Shown: positions 47,141 through 59,034 of the stretch, piece by piece | Layout of the letters: every line of letters begins with the position of its first letter | Numbering within the stretch: the first letter of the stretch is position 1 | Source: Candidatus Celerinatantimonas neptuna | GTDB taxonomy: Bacteria; Pseudomonadota; Gammaproteobacteria; Enterobacterales; Celerinatantimonadaceae | Direction of reading: 5' to 3' | Length of the DNA stretch: 64,000 nt | Assembly: GCA_911810475.1 (NCBI GenBank) | Contig: OU461276.1 | Location: 1 to 64,000 of the forward strand | Translations under genes and position numbers: made by a program | The notes under the pieces: model-generated | What the model saw: the letters and a program-made list of their open reading frames with translations, nothing else | What the model was told of the DNA's origin: nothing | The model's database searches: none

Positions 47141-47193
47141 ATCAGTCTGAACAAGACAAATTGACCTTTACAGGGTAAAATAACATTTTTAAC

Positions 47194-47223
47194 ACGCCGG
47201 CAACCAAAACTGCCGGCGTTTTA
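47194..47223 (+). terminator. Terminator of dacA
   Basis: ACGCCGGCA (47194-47202) and TGCCGGCGT (47211-47219) form a 9-bp GC-rich stem, then TTTTAA, between dacA and ybeD. Confidence 0.75.
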
Positions 47224-47246
47224 ATCAATTGAAATAGTACAAGACC

Positions 47247-47510
47247 ATGAACACCAAATTTGACGAGTATTTAGAATTTCCATGCCCTTTTACATTTAAA
47301 GTGATGGGAATTGCCAACGAAACCCTCGAGCAGGAAGTTTTATCAGTGATTCAACGACTGGCTCCAGGAGAATATTCACCTTCAAGTAAGTTGAGTAGCA
47401 AAGGAAACTATCGCTCAGTCACATTAAGCGTTCGCGTGACCAGCAAACAACATATCGAACAGCTTTACCAGGAATTAGGGGCGATTGACGATGTTCGCCA
47501 TGTTTTATAA
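47247..47510 (+). CDS. ybeD: YbeD family protein (DUF493)
   Basis: An 87-aa ACT-like regulatory-type protein. It has [16 protein letters not shown] at the start and [34 protein letters not shown] at the end, matching the YbeD family. Function unknown, but conserved next to lipB. Its stop overlaps the lipB ATG. Confidence 0.92.
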   Translation: MNTKFDEYLEFPCPFTFKVMGIANETLEQEVLSVIQRLAPGEYSPSSKLSSKGNYRSVTLSVRVTSKQHIEQLYQELGAIDDVRHVL

Positions 47511-48145
47511 TGACTGATGACAATCTCGTGCTTAAAGTCGTTCGTTGGGGTCTAACCGACTATCAATCGATGTATGAAAAAATGCATCAGTTTACCAATG
47601 AGCGGACAACATCGACACCCGATCAAATCTGGCTGGTTGAACATCTGCCTATTTTTACACAAGGCCAGGCTGGTAAACCGGAGCATCTGTTAAATACAGG
47701 TGATATTCCGGTCTTTCAAGCCGACCGTGGTGGACAAGTTACATACCATGGCCCGGGGCAAATGATTGCTTATTTGCTGATTGATCTAAGACGTCGAAAA
47801 CTCGGGGTCAGGCAGTTAGTCACAATGATGGAACAATCTATTGTTGATCTATTAGCTAGGTTTCAAATCAATGCTTACCCGAAACAAGATGCCCCGGGAG
47901 TCTATGTCGACGGTAAAAAAATTGCATCGCTTGGGCTTCGCGTCCGGCGGGGATGTTCGTTCCATGGGTTGGCTCTGAATGTTAAAATGGATCTTTCTCC
48001 GTTTCATCAAATCAATCCATGCGGCTATGCCGGACTTGAAATGACCCAAACCAGTGAACTACAAGGGCCACAGACCGTCGCTGAAGCTATTGATTGTTTT
48101 TTACCGGCATTTACCGGGTTGCTCGGTACGACGCTGAGTAAATAA
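47510..48145 (+). CDS. lipB: Octanoyl-ACP:protein N-octanoyltransferase
   Basis: Transfers octanoate from ACP to lipoyl domains. The 211-aa protein has [21 protein letters not shown] and [23 protein letters not shown] (catalytic Lys) plus [10 protein letters not shown] (catalytic Cys). It precedes lipA by 18 nt; the two catalyse consecutive steps of lipoate assembly. Confidence 0.97.
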   Translation: MTDDNLVLKVVRWGLTDYQSMYEKMHQFTNERTTSTPDQIWLVEHLPIFTQGQAGKPEHLLNTGDIPVFQADRGGQVTYHGPGQMIAYLLIDLRRRKLGVRQLVTMMEQSIVDLLARFQINAYPKQDAPGVYVDGKKIASLGLRVRRGCSFHGLALNVKMDLSPFHQINPCGYAGLEMTQTSELQGPQTVAEAIDCFLPAFTGLLGTTLSK

Positions 48146-48163
48146 GTATTAGGATACCGTATC

Positions 48164-49129
48164 ATGAGTACAACCAAGAAGCATTTAGAGCCAGGTGTAA
48201 AACTACGTGACGCCGATAAGATGGCTTTTATCCCTGTCAAAGTGATTGCTGAGGATGATAAGCCACTTCGCAAACCAGACTGGATGCGCATTAAACTACC
48301 ATCCAGCTCAGCACGTATTGACGAAATCAAAGCAGCTATGCGCAAAAACAACCTTCACTCGGTCTGTGAAGAAGCCGCTTGCCCTAACCTTTCAGAATGC
48401 TTTCATCATGGAACGGCTACCTTTATGATTTTAGGTGATATCTGCACCCGCAGATGTCCATTTTGCGATGTCGGTCATGGCAAACCTCTTGCTCCTGATG
48501 CCGACGAACCGGCTAAACTGGCTCAAACTATCTCAGATATGAAACTTCGTTATGTCGTTATAACTTCTGTGGATCGTGATGATCTACGCGACGGTGGAGC
48601 CAGCCACTTCGCTGAATGTGTCAAAAATATCCGAGAGCAAACCCCCGGCATCAAAATCGAAACATTGGTTCCTGATTTTCGGGGACGTATGGAAAAAGCC
48701 CTTGAAGCACTGGATCAAAACCCACCAGATGTCTTTAACCATAACCTCGAAACAGCACCACATTTGTATAAAATGGCAAGACCGGGCGCAAATTATGAGT
48801 GGTCACTAAAATTATTAGAAGAGTTTAAAAAACGCCATCCGGATGTTCCAACCAAATCAGGTCTGATGATGGGACTTGGTGAAACAAATGAAGACATCTT
48901 ACAGGTGATGCGCGATTTGCGTACTCATGGCGTGACCATGTTAACACTGGGTCAATACCTGCAACCCAGCCGACAGCATCTGCCGGTAAAACGCTATGTG
49001 ACCCCTAAAGAATTTGAAACACTTAAAGAAGAAGCACTTGCCATGGGATTCACCCATGCGGCATGTGGTCCACTCGTCCGCTCATCCTACCATGCCGATC
49101 TACAGGCACAGGGCGTGGAAGTAAAATAA
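48164..49129 (+). CDS. lipA: Lipoyl synthase
   Basis: Radical SAM enzyme inserting two sulfurs into octanoyl groups. The 321-aa protein has the auxiliary-cluster motif [12 protein letters not shown], the radical SAM motif [13 protein letters not shown], and the C-terminal RSSYHAD with the Ser that binds the auxiliary cluster. A hairpin follows. Confidence 0.98.
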   Translation: MSTTKKHLEPGVKLRDADKMAFIPVKVIAEDDKPLRKPDWMRIKLPSSSARIDEIKAAMRKNNLHSVCEEAACPNLSECFHHGTATFMILGDICTRRCPFCDVGHGKPLAPDADEPAKLAQTISDMKLRYVVITSVDRDDLRDGGASHFAECVKNIREQTPGIKIETLVPDFRGRMEKALEALDQNPPDVFNHNLETAPHLYKMARPGANYEWSLKLLEEFKKRHPDVPTKSGLMMGLGETNEDILQVMRDLRTHGVTMLTLGQYLQPSRQHLPVKRYVTPKEFETLKEEALAMGFTHAACGPLVRSSYHADLQAQGVEVK

Positions 49130-49135
49130 TCTAAA

Positions 49136-49157
49136 GCTGGCTATCTATTTAGCCAGC
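49136..49157 (+). terminator. Hairpin after lipA
   Basis: GCTGGCTA (49136-49143) pairs with TAGCCAGC (49150-49157) with a 6-nt loop, 6 nt beyond lipA. The tail is C/T mixed rather than a T-run, so termination strength is uncertain. Confidence 0.5.
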
Positions 49158-49308
49158 CCTCTCTGGATTTTCCTCTGTGCGCAGTATAATAGCTAATCTA
49201 AAACAACTTTTAGTTAAATAAAGCCCGACCCTACTTGGAATTTATTGAGTGATTCATTAAGGTTCACTCTATTTATAAAAATATATTGGATTTTTAAGAG
49301 CAAACGCA

Positions 49309-50553
49309 ATGAAGCAAACACACACAAATATTCTATCTTCCATCATCAACGCCAGCCTCGTTCTGCAAATTGTTATAGGGATCATTATCGGCGCCATCAT
49401 TGGCTTTTACTGGCCTGTAGCAGCAGATAATCTTTCTATTCTTGGCTCTCTTTTTGTCGGGGCCTTAAAATCAGTTGCGCCTATTCTGGTCCTGATTCTG
49501 GTAATGTCTTCCATTGCTAACCACCGAAAAGGTACTGAAACACAGATTAAACCGATTCTTATTCTTTATATATTCGGGACATTTGCGGCGGCTTTAACCG
49601 CTGTCGTCATGAGTTTTCTGTTTCCTACCCATCTGATTTTAACAGCCAATAGAGCCACCTTAACGCCTCCTCAGGGCATTGGCCAAGTACTGCACACATT
49701 GCTATTTAAAGTCATCGAGAACCCGATCAGTGCTATGTCTCATGCTAACTATATTGCCATTCTTGCCTGGGCAATTGGACTAGGTTTAGTCATCCGGCAC
49801 GGAAAACAAAGTACGCGGGATATGCTGGGCGATTTTGCAGATGGCGTTTCTGCCCTGGTAAAATTTGTCATTCGCTTAGCACCTATCGGTATCTGTGGGC
49901 TGGTCGCTCACACAATTGCAAAAACCGGGTTTGAAGCCATTTTCAACTACAGCAAACTACTGGCCGTATTACTGGGTTCAATGTTTATCATTGCCCTTGT
50001 CATCAACCCGCTGATTGTCTTCGCCAAATTACATCGCAATCCTTACCCGCTAGTCTTTCGCTGCCTTCGGGAAAGTGGCGTTACTGCATTCTTTACCCGC
50101 AGCTCTGCTGCTAACATTCCGGTCAACATGGAGCTTTGTAAACAGCTGGGCTTAGATGAAGATACATATTCTGTTTCAATTCCATTAGGTGCAACCATCA
50201 ATATGGGCGGCGCAGCCATTACAATTACGGTTCTATCACTGGCTGCCGTTCATACATTAGGCATCCAAATCGATTTTTCGACAGCCTTACTCTTGAGCAT
50301 TGTGGCAACCATTTCAGCATGTGGAGCATCTGGAGTTGCAGGCGGCTCATTACTTCTTATTCCACTTGCCTGTAGCCTGTTTGGCATTTCAAATGATATT
50401 GCAATGCAGGTTGTTTCTGTTGGTTTTATTATCGGTGTGATTCAGGATGCTTCTGAAACTGCGTTAAATAGCTCAACAGATGCACTGTTCACAGCAGCTT
50501 GTTGTTTAGATCCAAAATCATCTCTAAACGAACAACTCAGTCAGGAGTCATAA
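49309..50553 (+). CDS. sstT: SstT sodium:serine/threonine symporter
   Basis: Dicarboxylate/amino acid:cation symporter family member. The 414-aa protein has about eight membrane helices, the Ser-rich [13 protein letters not shown] re-entrant loop and NMGGAAITI motif of this fold, and a second hairpin [15 protein letters not shown]. It matches SstT in length and signature. It has its own gap of 180 nt upstream and ends in a bidirectional terminator. Confidence 0.95.
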   Translation: MKQTHTNILSSIINASLVLQIVIGIIIGAIIGFYWPVAADNLSILGSLFVGALKSVAPILVLILVMSSIANHRKGTETQIKPILILYIFGTFAAALTAVVMSFLFPTHLILTANRATLTPPQGIGQVLHTLLFKVIENPISAMSHANYIAILAWAIGLGLVIRHGKQSTRDMLGDFADGVSALVKFVIRLAPIGICGLVAHTIAKTGFEAIFNYSKLLAVLLGSMFIIALVINPLIVFAKLHRNPYPLVFRCLRESGVTAFFTRSSAANIPVNMELCKQLGLDEDTYSVSIPLGATINMGGAAITITVLSLAAVHTLGIQIDFSTALLLSIVATISACGASGVAGGSLLLIPLACSLFGISNDIAMQVVSVGFIIGVIQDASETALNSSTDALFTAACCLDPKSSLNEQLSQES

Positions 50554-50569
50554 CGCTCTTTTGACGAAT

Positions 50570-50602
50570 AAAAAAAGCCATGGCGTTTGCCATGGCTTTT
50601 TA
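50570..50602. terminator. Bidirectional terminator sstT/proA
   Basis: AAAAAGCCATGGC and GCCATGGCTTTTT form a 13-bp stem with a GTTT loop, A-rich on one side and T-rich on the other, between convergent sstT and proA. Confidence 0.85.
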
Positions 50603-50618
50603 CAATCTTACATAAACC

Positions 50619-51872
50619 TTACGAACGCGACAGATAATCCGCAACACCGACCCATTTATAACTGGTTAGAGCTTCCAGCCCCATTGGGCCTCTTGCATGA
50701 AGTTTCTGTGTCGAAACCGCCACCTCAGCCCCAAGGCCAAATTGTCCGCCATCGGTAAACCGGGTTGAAGCATTGACATAAACTGCGGCAGAATCCACAC
50801 CATTAACAAAACGCTCAGCCTGATCCAAGCGATCCGTCATAATAGCATCAGAGTGAATCGCTTTATGCGCACGGATATGGGATAACGCTTCATCAATACT
50901 GGCGACGACTTTTACACCTAATGTCAAACTCAACCACTCTGTATCAAAATCATCGGGGCCAGCTTCCTGCAACATTTGAGCATCCTGCAGATAAGCCATC
51001 GCTTTAGGCTCTGCCACCAAACGCACTTTATTCTGACTCATCCTTTTTGCCAACTGAGCTAGAAAACGCTCGGCAACGACTTCATCAACCAATAGTGTAT
51101 CTAATGCATTACATGTGGATGGTCGCTGCACTTTCGCATTTTCAACTACATCAAGTGATCGCTCTAAATCAGCGGATGCCTCAACGTAAATATGACTGAT
51201 ACCAAACCCGCCGATAATGACCGGAATCGAGCTATTATCCCGACACATTTTATGAAGCCCTTCACCACCTCGGGGAATAATCATATCGACATACTGATCA
51301 AGGTGTAACAATTCAGCAACCCGGGCTCTGTCAGGATCATCAATATACTGAACAGCTGTCGATGGCAAACCACTTTTGGTTAAAGCACTCTGAATAATAT
51401 CAATCAGTACCAAATTGGTTCGCAGTGTCTCTTTACCACCACGTAAAATCGCCGCATTACCGGTTTTCAGACACAAACTGGCAATATCGATGGTCACATT
51501 CGGCCGAGCCTCATAAATAACCCCGACGACCCCCAACGGGACACGACGACGGCTTAAGCGCATGCCATTATCCAACAACCGGCTATCTATTTCACTGCCA
51601 ACAGGATCATCAAGTGAAATCACTTTTCTGACATCAGCGGCAATGGCTCTAAGCCTTTGTTCATTCAGCATCAGACGATCCAGCATCGCCTCGCTAATGC
51701 CATTTCCCCGGGCCTGCTTTAGATCATGCTGATTAGCATCCAGTACGGCTGAAATATTGGCTTCCAGTTCATCCGCTATAACTGCTAACCCTTTATTTTT
51801 CGAAAGGTTATCACATAGCATCAACTCAGCTGCTGCCGCTTTGGCCTGACGCCCTAAATCATCTAAACTCAT
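50619..51872 (-). CDS. proA: Gamma-glutamyl phosphate reductase
   Basis: Second step of proline synthesis: reduces glutamyl phosphate to the semialdehyde with NADPH. The 417-aa protein has the catalytic Cys in [15 protein letters not shown] and [32 protein letters not shown]. It overlaps proB by 4 nt. Confidence 0.97.
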   Translation of the reverse strand: MSLDDLGRQAKAAAAELMLCDNLSKNKGLAVIADELEANISAVLDANQHDLKQARGNGISEAMLDRLMLNEQRLRAIAADVRKVISLDDPVGSEIDSRLLDNGMRLSRRRVPLGVVGVIYEARPNVTIDIASLCLKTGNAAILRGGKETLRTNLVLIDIIQSALTKSGLPSTAVQYIDDPDRARVAELLHLDQYVDMIIPRGGEGLHKMCRDNSSIPVIIGGFGISHIYVEASADLERSLDVVENAKVQRPSTCNALDTLLVDEVVAERFLAQLAKRMSQNKVRLVAEPKAMAYLQDAQMLQEAGPDDFDTEWLSLTLGVKVVASIDEALSHIRAHKAIHSDAIMTDRLDQAERFVNGVDSAAVYVNASTRFTDGGQFGLGAEVAVSTQKLHARGPMGLEALTSYKWVGVADYLSRS

Positions 51873-53002
51873 TTCCAGATATCACTCCCGCTAGCCAATT
51901 GAGTCACCACCAAATCATCACGATGTACGGCAACCGATCCATATGCATATCCAAGTACTTCAACAATCCTATCAGAATGAAGTCCTTTAATTTGCTGAAT
52001 ATCCTGAGCCTTATAACGGCAGATCCCCCGGGCTACCAACTGTCGCTTAGGATTGACCATATTAACGACATCACCACGCACAAAATGACCTTTAATCTGA
52101 ACAATCCCTTTAGGTAACAGACTTGAACCATGTTCGATAACAGCCTCGCAAGCACCATTATCCAACATCAGTTCGCCCTGAGGCGGTGGACCAGCCAAAA
52201 TCCATTGTTTACGATGTTCAAGCGGTGTAATTAATCCTGGGAAACGTGTCCCGGCGACATCTCCCCGAACAACCCTTTCAATCACATTTTCAGCACGCCC
52301 CGCAGCAATAATGACATCAATCCCTGCCCGACGGGCAATATCAGCTGCCTGTAATTTAGTATACATGCCACCAGTACCTACCCCGCTGACACTACCGCCT
52401 GCCAGCCTACGCAACGTATCATCAATTACTTTAACTTCACGAATCAACTGCGCATTTGGGTTACTGCGCGGATCCGCAGTAAACAACCCAGGTTGATCAG
52501 TCAACAATAGCAGTTGATCCGCATCAGCCAACATAGCCACCAACGCAGAAAGATTATCATTATCGCCAACTTTTATTTCACTCGTTGCAACCGCATCATT
52601 CTCATTAATAACCGGAATAATGCCATAATCAAGAATCGCTCTGAGAGCATCTCTGGCATTCAGATAACGTTCCCGATCTTCTAAATCAGCCCGAGTAAGT
52701 AATAACTGACCAACATGGAGGTTATAAAGATTAAAAAGATTTTCCCACACCCGAATCAGCTGACTCTGACCTACCGCCGCAAGCATCTGTTTTCGACTAA
52801 TCGTGAGTGATTTGGGATTCATCACCAAATGTTCCCGGCCTGCGGCAATTGCCCCTGAAGAAACAATCACAATGCGGCAACCCTCACCTCTTAACCGGGC
52901 GCACTGCCTGACTAACTCAATCATATGGGCCCGATCCAGGTGAGTACCTCCCCCGGTCAGGACACTGGTCCCTAATTTGATAACAACAGTCTGACTTACC
53001 AT
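51869..53002 (-). CDS. proB: Glutamate 5-kinase
   Basis: First and feedback-inhibited step of proline synthesis. The 377-aa protein has an amino acid kinase domain ([37 protein letters not shown]) and a C-terminal PUA domain. Precedes proA, with crl and frsA upstream on the same strand as in E. coli. Confidence 0.97.
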   Translation of the reverse strand: MVSQTVVIKLGTSVLTGGGTHLDRAHMIELVRQCARLRGEGCRIVIVSSGAIAAGREHLVMNPKSLTISRKQMLAAVGQSQLIRVWENLFNLYNLHVGQLLLTRADLEDRERYLNARDALRAILDYGIIPVINENDAVATSEIKVGDNDNLSALVAMLADADQLLLLTDQPGLFTADPRSNPNAQLIREVKVIDDTLRRLAGGSVSGVGTGGMYTKLQAADIARRAGIDVIIAAGRAENVIERVVRGDVAGTRFPGLITPLEHRKQWILAGPPPQGELMLDNGACEAVIEHGSSLLPKGIVQIKGHFVRGDVVNMVNPKRQLVARGICRYKAQDIQQIKGLHSDRIVEVLGYAYGSVAVHRDDLVVTQLASGSDIWK

Positions 53003-53252
53003 TTTAGACTTGCAATGAAAATTCTAAGAATAAGAAACCGTAGTCTACCGGATCAAAGTGCCTTAAGAACAGAGCTTTTTATATAACCTCCATTCAGGCT
53101 GAAAAGTCGTCATTTAATAGCTAAACAGATTTAACGCCAAAACAGGGATTAATTGCTTATTAAAAAGGCTTCAACACAAAAAGGTGACATAAAGAAATGA
53201 CGTAAACAAAAAGCTTACGCCAAATTGACATCCGATATATTTCAGAAAAAAA

Positions 53253-53645
53253 CTATGCAGCTAACACCCGGCTCGGATCTAATCGGGGAGAAGGCATTAA
53301 TTCGATCGAAAGCGCTTCTAATTCATCGGTCAACTTTCCATAAAAATCAAGTAAAGATTGCCGTGTCGATGATTCAAACTCCTGCGGAATTTTTTGTTCG
53401 TTCCATTCGCCAGCGCGATCATAGAACCCATACCAATATTCATAAATAAAACCATCATCAACCACGCTTAATTCCATCCACCAGCCGTAAAACTCACGTA
53501 ACTCTGGCGTAACCCCTGCATCCAGACATTCACTCAGGCAATCAAAAAAGTAAAGCTCCTGATTGCTTTGTTGCTTTCTCAGATATGGTCCTAGTGCATT
53601 AAAGCGATTGATGAACCGTCCATGTGATGGCCATTTATCTGTCAT
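53253..53645 (-). CDS. crl: Sigma factor-binding protein Crl
   Basis: Assembles RNA polymerase with the stationary-phase sigma factor RpoS. The 130-aa protein starts MTDKWPSHGRFINRFNALGPYLR and has YFFDCLSECLDAGVTPELREFYGWWMEL and YEYWYGFYDRAGEWNEQKIP, all characteristic of Crl. It lies between frsA and proB as in E. coli. Presence of Crl restricts the organism to a subset of gammaproteobacteria that carry RpoS. Confidence 0.95.
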   Translation of the reverse strand: MTDKWPSHGRFINRFNALGPYLRKQQSNQELYFFDCLSECLDAGVTPELREFYGWWMELSVVDDGFIYEYWYGFYDRAGEWNEQKIPQEFESSTRQSLLDFYGKLTDELEALSIELMPSPRLDPSRVLAA

Positions 53646-53694
53646 ACTCGATCCTCTGATGACATCTGTAATAAAAATTTCAAGAGGATATTAT

Positions 53695-54915
53695 TTACCC
53701 ACAGCTCAATTGCTTTTGCAACCAATATCCACATTTTTCAAAGGATTTTGGCAAAATATCGAATAAATCTTCGCCTTTAAAAACATAAGAATCTGCCTTT
53801 TTTGCGCTGTGACACAACAACTTTAGATCATCCGATGAACAAAGAAGTGTTTTACGATGAGTAACGCATAAAAAATGCTCAACACCACCACCGACTCGCA
53901 ATAACCCCTGTTGTTTTAAAGAAAAAGAATGCAGCCGCAATTTCAAACTCTGATGATCAGCCGCATCGATATTCAAACGATTTGCAAGACAATCTCTGAC
54001 CATCTGCGGCAACTGGGGTAACCGATTCTCATCAGTGAAAATATCGGAAACCGCTGGTGAAATCACTGCCACAGTGCTAATCAACTGCGGGTTTAACTGA
54101 GCTAAACGAATCGCCGATTGTGCACCGAAACGAACCCCTAAAAGTGCGATTCGATTCGTGTCAATTCGTGGATTCTGAATCACTTTATCCAATATAGGCT
54201 GATAAATATCACTACTATTCTCGCTCCATACATGCTGGCGTAACTCACCACAACCGGCAAAATCAATACTGAGCATCGCAATACCGTTTGAGGCTAAATA
54301 ACGACGATAAAATATATACATCTCGCTAAACAGCATTGAAACATCGCAAATGGCAATCACTAATGGCACTTGCGAAGATGCTGGTGGCGTATGCAAAAAA
54401 CCTGAGATTTTTTTGCTCTGCCAGGTCGACTCAATTCGCTCGAACGAATCAACAGATGACTCAACTGAGATAGCCTGCTGATAATAACTGATCGATAAAG
54501 TCTGAGCTCTGTCGGACAGATGATCCCCTTTCAGATGAGGATAAGATGCAATATTAGCTGCCATCGCGGGCATCATTCCCGGAGATTTAGTCTGGCAGCC
54601 TACAGCGAAGCGGAGCCATTCAAAACACCAGTTCCCCGGGCGATAATCCTCCACCGTATCAAGTAAATCACTTGTTCTTGGGTCATCTTTTGCTGCGATA
54701 CGTGCAAGTAGATAATGGCTTTCTATCGTAGAGATCCCCATCTGAGCCCACCAGAGTCTCGGCAATAAGCGATACCACAAATGGACACGCCCGTTTTTTA
54801 TCATCGAAGCAGGCTGTGGCGTACTATTTTTATAAGCCTTTGAATTTGAAAGCTTAGACGTTTCAATAGTCGGTTGACGGTCACTAAATAACTGTTTAGA
54901 ACGTGTCTCGCTCAA
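53695..54915 (-). CDS. frsA: FrsA esterase-fold protein
   Basis: A 406-aa alpha/beta-hydrolase-fold protein linked to fermentation/respiration balance (binds EIIA-Glc in E. coli). The segment IALLGVRFGAQSAIRLAQL occupies the nucleophile elbow and, as in other FrsA proteins, lacks the standard GxSxG Ser. The C-terminal part has LLRVGGGVEHFLCVTHRK. Position beside crl matches E. coli. A second assigned activity, esterase or cofactor-independent decarboxylase, is disputed. Confidence 0.92.
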   Translation of the reverse strand: MSETRSKQLFSDRQPTIETSKLSNSKAYKNSTPQPASMIKNGRVHLWYRLLPRLWWAQMGISTIESHYLLARIAAKDDPRTSDLLDTVEDYRPGNWCFEWLRFAVGCQTKSPGMMPAMAANIASYPHLKGDHLSDRAQTLSISYYQQAISVESSVDSFERIESTWQSKKISGFLHTPPASSQVPLVIAICDVSMLFSEMYIFYRRYLASNGIAMLSIDFAGCGELRQHVWSENSSDIYQPILDKVIQNPRIDTNRIALLGVRFGAQSAIRLAQLNPQLISTVAVISPAVSDIFTDENRLPQLPQMVRDCLANRLNIDAADHQSLKLRLHSFSLKQQGLLRVGGGVEHFLCVTHRKTLLCSSDDLKLLCHSAKKADSYVFKGEDLFDILPKSFEKCGYWLQKQLSCG

Positions 54916-55331
54916 TCGGCCCTCCCTATAATAACCAACACGTGATACTCAGAGTATTCTCTCTATTGAGGCTGTTTATCTTTAGCAATAAGGTTTTGCA
55001 ACAGCATGAAAAACAAAGCATAAATACACTAACACTGGAACCTGACTGCCTGATGATTTTGAACTATGACACTTTATAGCCTACCACTATAAGAATAGTG
55101 GATCTTTATCATGAATCGATCTAACCACCATTCAGGCTACACAACTTTTTTAAAAATGTAATAACCTCAACTCTTTGCCGATTGAAGCCTTAACCCCGAG
55201 AACACAGGATAATAATATTCACAACCGAAATTAAATAAAAACCATGGCCTAAACCATGGTTTTTTTCAAGGATAAATGAACGCCTGATTTAACAAATCAG
55301 CTTAAGAAGTATAAAACCCTGTCAGATCCGC
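54916..55331. other. Intergenic region frsA-gpt with gpt terminator
   Basis: About 415 bases. The right part holds the gpt terminator (55237-55267); the left part should carry the frsA promoter. No ORF or RNA family could be supported. Confidence 0.4.
55237..55267 (-). terminator. Terminator of gpt
   Basis: AAAACCATGG and CCATGGTTTT form a 10-bp stem, flanked by A-rich and T-rich tracts on the two strands (TTTTTATTT on the minus strand), 65 nt beyond the gpt stop. Confidence 0.75.
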
Positions 55332-55790
55332 TTATTCTTCACAAACCGGTTTTACATAGATTTCATCCATATCCCACGGCTGCTCAATCCAAGTCCCCTG
55401 AGGTACTTCTGTCACAAAATCATCGACCAATGGTTTGCCCAAAGGTTTAGCATACACAGTCACAAACCGTGCTTTAGGGTAGAACTCACGAATCGCTTTA
55501 GCCGTTCCACCAGTATCGACCAGATCGTCAATTACAATAAAGCCTTCGCCATCGCCTGGTGCTCTTTTCAGTACATTCAGATCACGCTGATTATCATGAT
55601 CATAGCTTGAAATACATAACGTATCGACATAACGGATCCCAAGCTCCCGAGCCAATACAGAAGCAGGAGCCAGGCCACCCCGGCTCACGGCGATAATACC
55701 TTTCCATTGAGTAGCCGGCATCAACCGACGCGCTAACGTTCTGACATCACGCTGCATCGTCTCCCAGGAGACATGAAATTTCTTTGTCAT
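55332..55790 (-). CDS. gpt: Xanthine phosphoribosyltransferase
   Basis: Purine salvage enzyme converting xanthine and guanine to nucleotides with PRPP. The 152-aa protein has [38 protein letters not shown], the PRPP motif [19 protein letters not shown] and the [11 protein letters not shown]-terminal block. The upstream permease on the same strand forms a salvage pair with it. Confidence 0.95.
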   Translation of the reverse strand: MTKKFHVSWETMQRDVRTLARRLMPATQWKGIIAVSRGGLAPASVLARELGIRYVDTLCISSYDHDNQRDLNVLKRAPGDGEGFIVIDDLVDTGGTAKAIREFYPKARFVTVYAKPLGKPLVDDFVTEVPQGTWIEQPWDMDEIYVKPVCEE

Positions 55791-55820
55791 AAATAACCCT
55801 AATATTAATGATTTTCCGTC

Positions 55821-57110
55821 TTAAGCAAATGCAAACTTAATAATAAATAAAATAGCCAAACCCCAGACACTAGGTGAAATATCCCGATAACGGCCACTTA
55901 AAAGTTTAATCACCGCATAAGCGATAAACCCTAAAGCTATCCCATCAGCAATTGAATAAGCCAGAGGCATCATTATCGCAGCAATTACAGCCGGAGCTGC
56001 TTCTGTCAAATCGCTCCATTCTACGTGAGCTAAACCTGATAACATCAAAACACAAACATAAAATAATGCACCGGCAGTGGCATATTCAGGGATCATACTT
56101 GCCAAAGGTGAAAACCATAAGGCTAACAAAAATAAAATACCCACGACAACAGCAGTCAGACCGGTTCGGCCACCGGCTTCTACACCAGCCCCACTTTCGA
56201 TATAACTGGTTGTACTGGATGTACCAAACAAAGCCCCGCAGATAGTTGCAGAGGAATCAGCTAACAATGCTTTTTTCAGTCTTGGCAAATTATTATTTTC
56301 ATCTAACAAATTACCACGCTGGGCCACGGCCATCAGTGTTCCAGCCGTATCGAATAAATCGACAAACAAAAACGCAAAAATAACACTAATCATTCCTACA
56401 TTAAATGCGCCAGCGATATCCAGTTTCAAGAAAGTCGGTGCAGGATTGGGTGGCAGAGAAACAACCCCATGAAACTGATTCATGCCTAATAAAACCGATA
56501 AGACAGAAATGACCAAGATAGAAATAAGTACGCCACCTTTCACTTTGCGATATTCAAGCCCGACGATCAAAAAGAATCCCAAAGCAGCCAATAAAACATG
56601 AGGTGAACGCAAATCACCTAAACCAACCAGTGTTGCTTTATTATCCACAACGATTCCGGCATTACGCAGCGCAATGAAACCTAAGAATAAACCGATACCG
56701 GCAGCAATACCGATACGCAAACTCATCGGAATTGAATTGATAATCCATTCCCGGACTTTAAACAGACTCAGTAATACAAAAACACAACCAGAGAGGAAAA
56801 CAGAGCCTAACGCAATCTGCCAGGTATACCCCATGCCCAGAACAACGGCATAAGTAAAGAATGCATTGAGCCCCATTCCAGGCGCCAGAGCAATCGGGTA
56901 ATTAGCATAAAATCCCATAATAAAGCAACCCACCGCAGAGGCTAAACAGGTTGCGACAAACACGGCTCCGGTATCCATTCCCGCGGCAGACAAAACAGAG
57001 GGATTCACGAAAATAATGTACGCCATGGTTAAGAAAGTCGTGATCCCGGCAATTACTTCGGTGCGAACATTGGTTTGATGTTCACGAAGCTTAAATAATT
57101 TTTCTAACAT
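55821..57110 (-). CDS. Purine permease, AzgA/NCS2-type
   Basis: A 429-aa membrane protein with about 12-14 helices of the NCS2/AzgA group (guanine-hypoxanthine or adenine uptake). Signature segments are EVIAGITTFLTMAYIIFVNPSVL, ALAPGMGLNAFFTYAVV and ESGAGVEAGGRTGLTAVVVG. It is 30 nt upstream of gpt, so uptake and salvage are co-transcribed. Divergent from the chemoreceptor gene. Exact substrate cannot be told by eye. Confidence 0.9.
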   Translation of the reverse strand: MLEKLFKLREHQTNVRTEVIAGITTFLTMAYIIFVNPSVLSAAGMDTGAVFVATCLASAVGCFIMGFYANYPIALAPGMGLNAFFTYAVVLGMGYTWQIALGSVFLSGCVFVLLSLFKVREWIINSIPMSLRIGIAAGIGLFLGFIALRNAGIVVDNKATLVGLGDLRSPHVLLAALGFFLIVGLEYRKVKGGVLISILVISVLSVLLGMNQFHGVVSLPPNPAPTFLKLDIAGAFNVGMISVIFAFLFVDLFDTAGTLMAVAQRGNLLDENNNLPRLKKALLADSSATICGALFGTSSTTSYIESGAGVEAGGRTGLTAVVVGILFLLALWFSPLASMIPEYATAGALFYVCVLMLSGLAHVEWSDLTEAAPAVIAAIMMPLAYSIADGIALGFIAYAVIKLLSGRYRDISPSVWGLAILFIIKFAFA

Positions 57111-57295
57111 AGTCTTGCTTAATTCCTAGACATTTTGTCACTCATCCAATTGAGTAACGAGGGGGAAAATATTTTAGCGCGGTATTATAGAACCAGAATG
57201 GAATATTGACCAGCATCCGATTTTAAACACAACTATATTAATAGTTACCTAACAGTTAATCCGATAACACTGAATAAAGCCGGAGGATATAAACC

Positions 57296-58933
57296 ATGCT
57301 TAAAATTCTGAGAAAAATGTCTATCGGCATGCGGTTATATCTGAATATTCTGCTCACCGTGATAGGGATAATCATCATCGTCTATTTTGCCGCATCACAA
57401 ACACATCAGACAATGATTGCCGAGAAGGAACAAAAAACTCAAAATTTAGTTGAGACTGTCTTCTCCATCATGCAATACAATTACAAAACTTATCAAAATG
57501 GTGAACAAAGCGAACAGCAGGCAAAGAAATCCGCACTGAAAGCCGTTTCAAGCCTCCGTTATGACCAGAGCAACTATTTTTGGATACATAGCTTAAACCT
57601 TCATATGGTCATGCACCCGATTAAACCCGCCCTGGATGGTAAAGATGTATCCCAACTAAAAGACACTCAGCAGAAATATCTGTTTCGAGAAATGAATCAG
57701 ATAATCAGGCGCTCTGGTAGTGGCTTTGTTCACTATTACTGGCCCAAAGCCGGCAGTGATACTCCCCAACCCAAACTTTCATTCGTTAAAGAGTTCAAAC
57801 CCTGGGGATGGGTGATCGGTACCGGCATTTATATCGATGATGTCAACCATCAGTACCACCAGCTACTTCTTCACGGCAGCATCATCTTCTTTATTGTGTT
57901 AGTGCTTTTAATCATTAGTGCAACATTCATTACAACCAGTATTGTCACCCCATTAAAAGAAACAAACCGGGCACTACAGGAATTATCACAGGGTAATGGC
58001 GATCTCAGAGCACGACTGGAGCATTCAGGTAACGATGAAATATCGTCTCTGGCAATCTCATTTAATGCCTTTTGTGCAAAAATCAGTGATCTTATCAAAC
58101 AGCTTCTTCCAACCGTTCATGATGTGAATAACACCGCCCATCAACTCAGTAATGTAGCTGCAGAAAATGAACAATATTCAGATCGGACTAACACACAGAG
58201 TAATAGTGTTGCCGTCGCAATGAATGAAATGCTATCAACGACCCATGAAATTGCCAATTCAGCAAAACAAGCCGCCGATGCCGCAAACCTGGCCAGCAAT
58301 CAGGCTCAATCCGGGCAACAAGAAGTCAGCTCAACCATTCACTCGATACAATCACTCAAAGAATCGCTCAATAATACGATGACTCAGGTTGAAGAACTCG
58401 CACAAAACAGCAGGGAGATAGGCAAAATCATTGAAGTCATTCAGGGAATTGCCGAACAAACTAACTTACTTGCACTCAATGCGGCCATTGAAGCAGCCCG
58501 GGCTGGAGAGCAAGGACGAGGATTTGCTGTTGTGGCAGATGAAGTCAGAACCCTGGCAACCCGGACTCAAGCCTCAACCAATGAAATCCAGCAGATGATT
58601 GAAACCCTGCAAAATGGAACATCAAATGCGAATAACTCCATGCAACAAACCCAACAGCAATCGGAAAAAACGGTTAACGATGCAGCCAATGCCGGTGATG
58701 CGCTTACACAGATTACATCATCTATCGACATCATTAACGAAATGAACCAACACATAGCCCATGCAGCTGAGCAGCAATCTGACGCCTCCGATGAAATCAA
58801 CCGGAACATTCACGATATAGCCGAGAGCACAAATGAAGGGAAACATTCAGAACAGAAAATAGCAAAGGTCAGCCAACAATTAAGAGATGTTGGCATGCAA
58901 TTACATGATCTTGTTTCTCAGTTCAGGGTTTAA
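57296..58933 (+). CDS. Methyl-accepting chemotaxis protein with single Cache domain
   Basis: A 545-aa chemoreceptor: first membrane helix about residues 14-33, a periplasmic sCache_2-type domain to about 190 ([34 protein letters not shown]), second helix about 193-215, HAMP linker, and a long cytoplasmic signalling coiled-coil with the hairpin tip [39 protein letters not shown]. Ribosome-binding GGAGG precedes the ATG. It stands alone and its ligand is unknown; sCache domains often bind organic acids. Confidence 0.93.
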   Translation: MLKILRKMSIGMRLYLNILLTVIGIIIIVYFAASQTHQTMIAEKEQKTQNLVETVFSIMQYNYKTYQNGEQSEQQAKKSALKAVSSLRYDQSNYFWIHSLNLHMVMHPIKPALDGKDVSQLKDTQQKYLFREMNQIIRRSGSGFVHYYWPKAGSDTPQPKLSFVKEFKPWGWVIGTGIYIDDVNHQYHQLLLHGSIIFFIVLVLLIISATFITTSIVTPLKETNRALQELSQGNGDLRARLEHSGNDEISSLAISFNAFCAKISDLIKQLLPTVHDVNNTAHQLSNVAAENEQYSDRTNTQSNSVAVAMNEMLSTTHEIANSAKQAADAANLASNQAQSGQQEVSSTIHSIQSLKESLNNTMTQVEELAQNSREIGKIIEVIQGIAEQTNLLALNAAIEAARAGEQGRGFAVVADEVRTLATRTQASTNEIQQMIETLQNGTSNANNSMQQTQQQSEKTVNDAANAGDALTQITSSIDIINEMNQHIAHAAEQQSDASDEINRNIHDIAESTNEGKHSEQKIAKVSQQLRDVGMQLHDLVSQFRV

Positions 58934-59034
58934 AAACTATATAAAAACACACCGTTATATTCATGGAGCCATTCTCATTTTCATGAAAAGAGGTAGAATC
59001 AATAGCAACTATCACCATTGCATGAGGTTTTATC

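Noticed and set aside
53225..53449. 74-aa plus-strand ORF antisense to crl
   Set aside because: Shadow of the well-conserved crl gene.
57111..57295. Purine riboswitch or PurR box before the permease
   Set aside because: I looked for the riboswitch core and for ACGCAAACGTTTGCGT-like palindromes and saw neither.
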